The notes under the pieces were generated by a model, which had not been told where the DNA came from, did not search any database, and saw only the letters and a list, made by a program, of their open reading frames with translations. Positions 56,095 through 64,000 of a DNA stretch of 64,000 nucleotides are shown here, piece by piece (the first letter of the stretch is position 1; each line of letters begins with the position of its first letter). The stretch comes from Zantedeschia hybrid cultivar (taxonomy: Eukaryota; Streptophyta; Magnoliopsida; Alismatales; Araceae): assembly GCA_030544215.1 (NCBI GenBank), contig JARZZO010000016.1, positions 60,987,501 to 61,051,500 on the forward strand, in the 5' to 3' direction. A program made the position numbers and the translations under genes.

Positions 56095-56812
56095 CATGGA
56101 TTGCGGAATCGGCGGGTTCCGATCCGATTCGGGGGGCATTTCACTGTTCCCCCCACCGATTTGAAAAAAAAAAAAAAAAAAAACTGCCGAAATCGGCCCG
56201 AACCGGACCAAATCGGGGCCGGACCGGCCAGATCGGCCGGTCCAGACCCGATCTGGTCCGGTTCGGGCCGGTCCCGATCCCCCCCTTAAGGTTTAAGGGT
56301 TTAGGGGTTTAGGGTTTAGGGTTTAGGGTTTTAGGGTTAAGGGTTAAGGGTTAAGGGTTAAGGGTTTAGGGTTTAGGGTTTGGGGTTTGGGGTTTGGGGT
56401 TTAAGGGTTTAGGGTTTTAGGGTTTAGTGTTTTGGGTTTTGGGTTTTGGGTTTTAGGGTTTTAGGTTTAGGGTTTTAGGTTTACGGTTTAGGGTTTAGGG
56501 TTTAGGGTTTTAGGGTTTTAGGGGTTTTGGGTTTTGGGTTTAGGGTTTTTTATGGATGTACATGAATTGCATTCATTCTTATTGTACATCAATTGAATAA
56601 TATGTATGTAATTTTTTCTGATTTTTTTTTTAATTTTTTCTGATTTTTCCTGATTTTTCTTGATTTTTTCTGATTTTTTCTGTTTTTTTTTTTTCGGCCG
56701 AGTCGGACAGGCCGGACTGAGTCTGGATCGGCCGACTCGGTCGATCCAGATCGGATCGGGTTGGGATCGTCGGGTCCCGATTCCCAGTCCCGACCCGACC
56801 CGGAATTCTTTG
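56095..56812 (+). mobile_element. hAT-N4: 718-bp non-autonomous hAT-2 derivative with an internal telomere-like tract
   Basis: Left end CATGGATTGCGGAATCGG equals the right end of hAT-2; right end in reverse complement CAAAGAATTCCGGGTCGG matches the left end of hAT-2. Flanks are perfect ACCATAGT duplications. The first ~190 bp resemble hAT-2 53110-53323 reversed and the last ~270 bp resemble hAT-2 47931-48170 reversed (including ATGGATGTACATGAATTGCA). The transposase is replaced by a ~265-bp TTTAGGG-type tract. It is inserted in the BED finger of hAT3; joining across it restores the phrase KCNYGQFI. Confidence 0.93.
56287..56548 (+). repeat. Degenerate TTTAGGG (plant telomere-like) tract
   Basis: Continuous variants of TTTAGGG: TTTTAGGG, TTAAGGG, TTTGGGG and TTTTGGG. 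It begins immediately after CCCCCCTTAAGG, a point matched in hAT-2 at about 53120-53130, and ends at TTTTTTATGGATGTAC. It is enclosed by transposon ends, so it is interstitial, not a chromosome end. Confidence 0.95.
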
Positions 56813-56820
56813 ACCATAGT
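56813..56820. repeat. 8-bp target-site duplication, right copy (hAT-N4)
   Basis: ACCATAGT, identical to 56087-56094. Confidence 0.95.
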
Positions 56821-58231
56821 TGCACTTGAACTTGTGTCTATTGCCATCAACTATGGTCCCATACTGCCATCCGATGTCTCTAGACTCTCGACAAGAGGAT
56901 AAGGCAGCTATCTACTTGCAATGAACAAAAAAAAAACATTAGACAACATCTAAGAAAAGTATGACTTGAAATGTTGCTAAAATTATCCTTACATTAAAAG
57001 AATCTTTACTATTATTTTATTAAATTTAAATTTTTTTAAACAAATTATTAGAATACAGTTATCAAATTAAATAAATTATAAATATTAATTGGACATATTT
57101 AGAAAAGTATGACTTGAATTGCTATTAAAATTTTCCTTGCACAAAAAGAATTTTTATTAATTTTTTAAATAAATAAATAAATTATTAAAATAAATTATAA
57201 ATATTAATTGAACATATTTAAATTTTAATGTGCAAGAACACAATCATAATTTGACGCATGTCCAAAATTTATATATAAGTATCACATTTAAAAAACATTG
57301 AGTAATGATATATTATACCATTAATTAATTTAATTACTTAAAAATAATATTTAAAAGTAAAAATTTTGTATTTAAAATATAGATCTAATCATGTTGCCTT
57401 GCATGTTTATATAGATAGTTTTACTTCTAGAGTAGACAATTTATAAAATATTTTATATTTTAAATTTTATTTAATAATTTAATAATCATATTAATAAATT
57501 ATTCTCCATACCTAGATGAATCAAAATTTCACCAAACATAGGAAAGTCATAGATTTATACCCATCATCACATAAATAGATCATTTATTTATTTTTTTAAC
57601 ATTTAATAAAATCTATAAATCAACTCCAAGTTTGAAAAAATCCTAATTTTTCATGTTAAAATTATAAAGAGGCAATAAATCTACCTATTTTTCATATTTT
57701 AATACCCTAAACAACATCAAACAATAAGAAAAAAAGATGAAAATAGAAAATTTTTAGGGTTGGATGCTTACCTTCTTCAGGCCAGATGAAAAGGGTCCTT
57801 AAAGCTTGAAAACTCCTTCTCTTCCAACAAATTCACCTCCAAAACTTGAAAACCTTTGCATCTCCCAAAAACGCCAAGAAAAATGGAAGAAAGAAGAGGG
57901 GGGAAGGGCTAGAAGGGTGCGGGTGCTTCGTCTGCTGTGTTTCTGTCCGAACAGAAATGCAGCAGACAGGAAAAGGGGGGCGTTAGGGTGTATCGTATTA
58001 GATCTAGGTGTATCAGGTCTAACTCGGGCTGGATCGCACCGACTCGAGGTGAACTGCGACCAGTTCGCATTGGATTGCAGCGGCTCGAGCCCGTATCGTG
58101 TGATCCGGCATGAGTCGGACCCGATACAGCTCGAGTTGGTGCGATCCGGAGACGGTCCAAGTCAGATCGTCCGATCTAAGCGTGCCAGCGGATCGGGTCA
58201 ACCCAGATACGAGTCAACTTGTACGAGTCGA
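56821..58231 (-). mobile_element. hAT3 5' region: start of BED finger, AT-rich leader and GC-rich end
   Basis: At 56880-56821 the minus strand reads DIGWQYGTIVDGNRHKFKCN, the first half of a BED finger. From 56890 to 57780 the sequence is AT-rich and non-coding, in the position of the 5' intron of the related elements; no tandem array is visible. From about 57950 to 58231 a GC-rich, partly self-complementary stretch (CGACTCGAGG, GATCCGG, ACGAGTC) resembles a hAT subterminal region. The end near 58231 is tentative. Plus-strand frames here are compositional. Confidence 0.5.
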
Positions 58232-58660
58232 GATACCTTCCTTTTCATCGAATGGAGCATAAGTTGTTTCGGCTGAGGTTCTGGAGGAAGAAGCATTGGA
58301 TGTTCTGGTGCCCGGTAGGTGTAGCCTTTACAGCCAATGCTTATGGAGGAGTCGGGCTCTGCTATTGTCCCATTTTCTTCTCTCCCTTCTAAGAGATACT
58401 CGGCTTCATTGGATGACTGGACAAAGGATATCCTCGCATTTGGCTAGAAGATCGCGTTATCGTTTCAAGGGAAAGAAGACATGGTCAGTAGTTTCATCAA
58501 AAGGCTGCGTAGAACAGATATTTTGCAGAATTCTTTAAAGAGGAAAGGTGATGGAGGGGGAGTGAAGATTGGTAAGAGGGGAATCAACTTCATCAATAAA
58601 AATGAAGTTGTTGACTCTCTTAGGCCCAAGAAGCAGGGGGGTATCAAATTGTTGAAATGA
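58232..58660 (+). pseudogene. LINE C ORF1, C-terminal part (continuation of LINE F ORF1)
   Basis: Reads AEVLEEEALDVLVPG and, after a shift, LAFGQKIALSFQGKEDM, then KRKGDGGGVKIGKRGINF, the same C-terminal block as in LINEs A and B. It ends GIKLLK with TGA at 58658-58660, overlapping the ORF2 ATG at 58657 (ATGA). The N-terminal part appears to be 38807-40642, because the frame from LEIIE there continues in phase into IPSFSSNGA here. Confidence 0.75.
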
Positions 58661-59968
58661 ACCTATCCTTCTGGAACATCAGAGGTTTTAATGGGGGAAT
58701 GAAACAAAGGGCTGTGTTGGACTATGTGAGAAATCTCAAGATGGATTGTGCTTGCTTGCAAGAAACCAAAATGGATGGTGTGGATGGGTATTTAATCAAA
58801 CAAGTGGAAGGATCGGTTCTAACAGATTGGGCTTGTCTCCCTGCAAAGGGCTTTAGTGGAGGTCAGCTAATCTTGTGGAATGGAAATAAATTTAAGGGAC
58901 TGATTTGTGATCAGGATATCTACAATATCTCTGAAATTTTCTGCAGCTGTTCTATCTGATTGTTGGGTTATCACTTCATTTTATGGGCCTCAGACTCAGC
59001 AAGCAAGGGAAGAATTCTGGCAAGAATTAAGTAGACTTTCACAGTTGTTTCTAGGTGCTTGGTGTGTGCTCGGGGACTTTAACTGTGTTAGATACCCCTG
59101 GGAGAGATCGGGAAGTCAAAAATGGAACAAAGATATGGAAAACTTTGGCTTGTGGATATCCAGCTGTGGAATGATAGATCTTGAAATGCCTAATAGAAAG
59201 TTCACGTGGTCCAATTTGCAACATAATGGTATTCAGTCCAAGGTTGATAGGATATTAATCTCTATGAATTGGAGCATTTTGTTTCCTCTTTCATCTGTCA
59301 AAGGGCTGAGCAGGACTATTTCAGACCATATTCCACTGTTGTTGAGGAGTAGAGAGGAGAGAAGTTTTTTTTTTTTTTTTAAGTAGCAGTGGAGAGAAGT
59401 AAGCATAGGCTGTCCAGGTATGAGCCGGCTTGGCAGACACATGAGAATTTTAAGGTTCTTCTATCAAATTGGTGGAAAGAGGTGCATTCTTCTGAACAGG
59501 CAGCTTTGACATTTTCTAAGAAACTCAGAAGGGTGAGACAGGGCATTTTTGAGGTGGAATGCATAGACCTTCGGAGCAGCCTCGTTAATTAGGCAGCATC
59601 TCCTTCAAAAAGTAGACATTTTGGAGGCGAGGGCTGATTTGTTTGATCTATCTGCTGAAGAAGATAATGAGCTGGTGAAACCGAAGGAGTACAGTAAATG
59701 GTTGCTGAGAGAAGAAATTAAATGGAAACAAAGAGCCAAGGAATTGTGGTTAAAAGAGGGGGAAAAGAACACAAGGTTTTTTCATGCAGTGGCTAGTGCT
59801 AGGGGGAGATCCTTGAAGATTGAACATGTGAAAGTAAACAATCAGGTTCTGGATTCAAAGGAAGATATTAAAACTGCATTTATCTCATTTTACAAGGATT
59901 TGTTTAAGGAGTATATTAAAGATGCATTTATCTCATTTTACAAGGGTTTGTTTAAGGAGAATGAATAA
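58657..59968 (+). pseudogene. LINE C ORF2, endonuclease and linker
   Basis: MNLSFWNIRGFNG starts the endonuclease. It continues with QETKMDGV, FYGPQTQQ, GDFNCVRYPWERSG (about 59075-59115), WSNLQHNGIQSKVDRILIS and SDHIPLL (about 59320). A shift occurs near 58930, and a T run (59367-59382) replaces part of the frame. The linker to 59968 contains KWKQRAKELWLKEGEKNTRFF, typical of plant LINEs. Near its end a ~48-bp duplication repeats KDAFISFYKGLFKE. The inverted LINE fragment starts right after. Confidence 0.8.
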
Positions 59969-59969
59969 G

Positions 59970-61745
59970 GGATCTGATTAATGATGGAAAGACAGGAGAT
60001 TAATTCCCCGAACTCCACATCTGTGGGGTCCCTTCTCAAGAAATCATTCCATTGGCCAGTAGTACACTAGCAATAACTTGTGCAACTGAGGCATCAGGGT
60101 TTAGAACAATGTTGAACAGATTACATAATTGGTTTTTTAACAGCAAATCTGAATACCACTTATCCCTCCAGAATCTAGTATCCTCGCCATTACCCAAAAT
60201 GAACTCAAAGGAGACAGAGGATGTCAGCAGACTTGAGAATATGCCTCCATATAGAAGACAAGTTGTAGCTTCTGGAAGGAAACAATTCCCACTTGCGTGC
60301 ATTAGGAGAGTATTTCTTCTTAACCACATCTGCCCACAATGAGTAAGGCTTCTCTCCAAGCCTCCACAACCACATAGCTAGTAAAGCCTTGTTAAAAGTC
60401 TGAATGCTAGTTAATCCAACACCTCCTTGATCTTTACTTCTGCATACATTCCCCACTTGATCAAATGTAGTGCACTCTTTTCCCTTTTCCCTCCTGACCA
60501 GAAAAAAGAACATCTTGCCTTTAATTCTTTCAACTATTCTCGGAACCCTAAAGATGGACATATAATATATGTACAGAGCAGAAAGTACTATTTTGGATAA
60601 GATCCACCTTCCACCCACTGAGAGTAGCTTCCCTTTCCAACCTTCCAAGGAGCTTTCAAATTTCTTCAGCAAAAAACCCCAATCCCTGATCCTAATAACA
60701 CCATCAGTCAATGGAAGTCCTAGGTATTTGATAGGAAATTTGGAATAAGAGCATCCCAAGAAGGCAGCTATATCCTTCAGATTTTCTTTAGGAAAAGTTA
60801 TGCCGACCACCTCAGACTTGCCATAATTAATTTTGATCCCTATGATAAGTTGAACTAGAACAAGCAACTTGCTAATATTCTGGATATATTCATATCTACG
60901 GATCTACCAGATGTAAAAGGAAGAGTATCATCAACAAATTGCAAATGGGTCAGAGAAGGAGTATTCCTTCCAAAAGTGAAACCATCTATAAACCCTATCT
61001 GTGCTGCTCTATCCCATAGGGAGCTCAAAGTCTGACCAACAAGAATGAAGTTAAATGGGAAGATGGGGTCTCCTTGTAACCACACGGCTCACCATAATCA
61101 AGATAGAGAATCTAGGCAAAGAGATGCATGACATGACCCAACTAATCCATTTATGTTTGAAACCCATAAGCTCCATGGTTCTTTTAATACACTGCCAGCT
61201 AATTCTATCAAAGTTCTCTTCAAAGCAAGCTTCAAGAGTAACCCCTTCTTATTCTTGTTCCTCTGATAATGAATAGTTTCAAATGCAGCCATGTAATAGG
61301 ATGGACACCTCTCTCTCTCGGACCCTTGCCTTTCTAGAAAAATGGTGCGCGAATGGATTCAATCTTCTGACACACCCTGAGGAGTCTTGAACATAGACAT
61401 GTAGTATATGGCCACACTAGAAAGGACCACTTTTGACAAGATCCACCTCCCCCCTGCTGATAGAAGGCTCCTCTTCCATCCTTCTAACTTATCCTCAAAT
61501 TTCTTGATAAGGAAATTCTGTTCTGCAGATTTTGGATTTTTCCCTGATAAAGGAAGGCTATGGTACTCAATGGGAAAGGAGCACCACCTAGCACCCATAA
61601 CCTCAGCAATGAAAGTCCTCTTCCCTTATCCAATATATGCCTCCCTTCCATAAAAGCCGACTGATTTTTCCCAACCAATTATCCATGATCCTTTTAAGTC
61701 TAGTAGTCAAGACTTTTGTGATGATCTTGTAGCAGCTGTTCAGCA
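59970..61745 (-). mobile_element. Inverted fragment of another LINE (LINE D) inside LINE C ORF2
   Basis: The minus strand holds reverse-transcriptase pieces. LLNSCYKIITKV and KNQSAFMEGRHI lie at 61740-61640; AAFETIHYQRNKNKKG at 61292; LHSCWSDFEL-type remnants and LTHLQFVDDTLPF (FADD changed to FVDD) near 60945; and KYLGLPLTDGVIRIRDWGF, VGGRWILSKIVL and NKALLAMWLWRLGEK at 60867-60205, ending in the region before zf-RVT near 59975. It has neither a LINE 5' end nor a 3' tail. A ~330-bp piece of yet another LINE (61310-61640, VGARWCSFPIEYHSLPLS-like thumb region) is embedded in it, between GRHIL and AAFETIHY. Confidence 0.75.
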
Positions 61746-64000
61746 GAGTCTGGAGACCTCATCTTCAGGATGGAGTGTTGCCCAAAATTAAAGAAGGTCA
61801 GGCTATTGAGCTTTGCAGTTCTTTCACGGAAGAAGTCAAAGTGGCTGTCTTTAGCATGGAGGCTAATAAGTCACCAAGATCGGATGGATTTTCTGTGGCT
61901 TTTTATCATTTTTTTCTGGAATACTATTAAACATGACCTCATGAAGGGGGTGGGAGAGTTTCTGGACAGACCTCTAAGTATCAAAAGATTCAATTCCACT
62001 TTCATTGTTCTCATTCCCAAGTGGGAAGGAGCAAAAGCTGTTTCAGATTATAAGCCAATTAGTCTTCTGAATGGCTGTTATAAAATTATCACTAAAGCAA
62101 TGGCCAACAGATTAAGGAAAGTGCTTATGGGGGTTATAAGTAGAAACCAGTCTGCATTTCTAAAAGGGAGATACATCTTGGATAATTTTTTGTCAGCCCA
62201 TGAAGCTATTTTTGCACAAAAAGTTATAGAAAAGAAGGGGTGTTAGTGAAGCTGGACTTTGAAAAAGCCTATGATAGAGTGAGTTGGATGTGTATTCAAA
62301 GGACCCTTGGAGCTATGGGGTTTTAAGTAAAAATGGATCGGATGGATCATGAGCTGCATATCAACAGCAAAGTTTTCAATATTGTTGAATGGAGAACCTT
62401 GTGGTTATTTCAGTAGTTCAAGGGGCTTGAGGCAAGGTGTTCTAATATCACCACTTCTTTTCATTATGGTGGGTCAGATCATGAGTACTTTATGGGATAG
62501 AGCTGCCTCTCATGGACTTGTGGATGGATTTTCAATTGATAGAAATGGCTTCTTGCTGTCACACTTACAGTTTGCTGATGAGACACTACTATTCTCATCG
62601 GGAAATAAAGACAAGTTATGCAATATGAAGAGGTTACTGGTCTTAACTGAGGCTATAACAGGGCAGTCAATCAATTTTGGGAAGTCGGAGGTGGTTGGTG
62701 AGCCTAGATAGATCAGTAAATAACTATCAACTTCTCATGCAAATTATCCAAATTTCCGATAAAATACTTGGGCCATCCTCTTTCAGATGTTCAATGTAAA
62801 ATACGAGACTGGGATGATCTCATCAAGAGATTTGAGCAGCAGTTGGAGGAGTGGAAGGCAAGATTTTTATCAGCTGGAGGAAGATGAGTTCTCTGGAAGT
62901 CAGTCCTCTCTTCATTGGCCAACTATTATCTGTCAATATCAAGATACCAAAGAAGGTTGAGAGATTGACCGAGTCCAAGAGAAGTCTATTCTTCTTGAAC
63001 GATAAAAGAGCTCTCCATCTAGTGGCATGGGATTGAGCATGCACAAGTAAGGATCAAGGCAGTGTCAGTTTGGTTCAAATTGGCCTATTTAATCAGTTTA
63101 TGTTATGAAAGTGGATTTGGAGAATGGGAGAGGAGGATGAAGCTTTGTGGGTTAAGATTGGAGCAGATATTTCCCTAATGCATCTAGCTGGACCCTTCAA
63201 TCATCCTTATCTCCTAACATGTCACCACTCTGGAGGAATGTTCATAAAATGGTTGATATTATCATCCCTGCCATCTCTTACCAAATTGGTAAGAGATATC
63301 TGATCAGATTCTGGGAGGATAAATGGGCCACCAGGGCTTCCTTTAGCACTGAAATTTCAACATCTTTACCAAGTTGCAGTGGATAAGGGTAAATCTGCTG
63401 CTCAAATGTACTCATGAACAGAATATAGCCCCTGGAATCTCAGGTTTAGAAGGAATCTTACAGCTCAGAGAGTCCACAATAGGTGGCAGTCTTCAACATA
63501 ATAGAAGGAATTACTCTTCAAAGGGACTGAAGATAAAAGGTTATGGGTGTGGAATTCAAAAGGTATATTTTCTGTCAACTCACTCACAAAAATAATCAGT
63601 GATGGGGGAATCAGAGTTACCTGTAATCATATAGTCTGGTCTAAGCTCCTGCCTAATAAGTTCAAGATTTTCCTTGGAAGATGGCCCTGGGTAGGCTTCC
63701 AACTATGGACAGACTCAAATCATTTGTGCAAACCCAAAAAACAACTTGTACATTTTGTGGAATGTTTGAAGAGGATATAGATCATATTTTCTGTCAGTGT
63801 GGAGTTATTACTGCCCTGTGCAATTGTTTGTGTAAGATCCTGCATATTGCATGGAGGGAACCCCAAAATGTGATGGAATTGATGGAGTGGTGGGAATCAA
63901 GCTGTCCTGTTCTCTATAATAAAAGGCTGTAGTCAATCGTTTTACCTGCTTTCCTGTGGAGTGTGGGGAATGAGAGGAATTCCAGAAGATTCAATGAGGT
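61746..64000 (+). pseudogene. LINE C ORF2, reverse transcriptase and zf-RVT (runs off the window)
   Basis: Resumes with WRPHLQDGVLPKIKEG (reading across the junction), then ANKSPRSDGFSVAFYHFF, KPISLLNGCYKIITKAM and RNQSAFLKGRYILDN. Next come RGLRQGVLISPLLF and, at about 62571, FADE in place of the catalytic FADD. The zf-RVT domain is at 63681-63932 (CTFCGMFEEDIDHIFCQC). Frame changes occur near 61915, 62245, 62330, 62710, 62890, 63040, 63410 and 63700. The copy is inactive; its 3' end lies beyond 64000. Confidence 0.8.

Noticed and set aside
56287..56548. A true telomere or chromosome end
   Set aside because: The tract is degenerate, only ~265 bp, and enclosed by hAT termini with a perfect 8-bp duplication, with unrelated sequence on both sides.
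57806..58276. A 156-residue open frame as a gene
   Set aside because: It lies in the GC-rich, partly self-complementary end of the decayed hAT3, has no recognisable domain, and overlapping open frames exist on the other strand.
59970..61745. Twin-priming inversion of LINE C
   Set aside because: Twin priming inverts the 5' part of a single element without duplicating it; here the reverse-transcriptase region is present both inverted and in the forward direction, so a different LINE is the source.

Overview
The window looks like plant nuclear DNA from a repeat-rich, gene-poor region. It holds plant L1-type LINEs with DUF4283/zinc-knuckle ORF1 proteins, BED-DUF659-hAT_C transposons with introns, a plant-type LTR retrotransposon and a TTTAGGG-type tract. 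The species cannot be read from the sequence. Almost every recognisable protein belongs to a transposable element. The only possible host-gene pieces are four short candidate exons, at 11954-12147 and 35905-36163.

Layout. 1-5275: LINE A (minus), broken by frameshifts and by a 169-bp hAT-type MITE. 5276-9017: degraded sequence with a LINE relic and a GAACCGGTTC-rich palindromic element. 9018-11150: candidate solo LTR. 11151-12310: non-repetitive-looking sequence with two candidate host exons. 12311-34768: a four-level nest. LINE E1 (minus) is split by LINE E2 (minus, 16-bp target-site duplication), which is split by LINE B (plus, ~12-16-bp duplication), which is split between ORF1 and ORF2 by an 11.6-kb LTR retrotransposon (16366-28007). 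That retrotransposon has a decayed gag, no visible pol, and two large tandem arrays. 34769-36454: sequence with two further candidate host exons. 36455-38560: LINE E3 (minus).

38680-64000: LINE F/C (plus), apparently one LINE whose ORF1 is split near 40645/58232 by a decayed hAT element. That decayed element carries further nested elements: a complete and apparently intact hAT transposon (41079-46133), a related defective one (47931-53323), and a 718-bp non-autonomous derivative containing a ~265-bp telomere-like tract (56095-56812). Each of the three has a perfect 8-bp target-site duplication. Inside ORF2 of LINE C lies an inverted fragment of another LINE (about 59970-61745).

Relationships. 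Small palindrome-rich elements at 2523, 14442, 36725 and 40286 share termini with the large hAT elements and have 8-bp duplications (perfect or near-perfect), so they look like MITEs mobilised by those transposases. LINEs A, B and C share an ORF1 C-terminal motif and an ATGA stop/start overlap between ORF1 and ORF2, which suggests termination-reinitiation translation. All coordinates, splice sites and duplications were read by eye; no alignment or database search was run.
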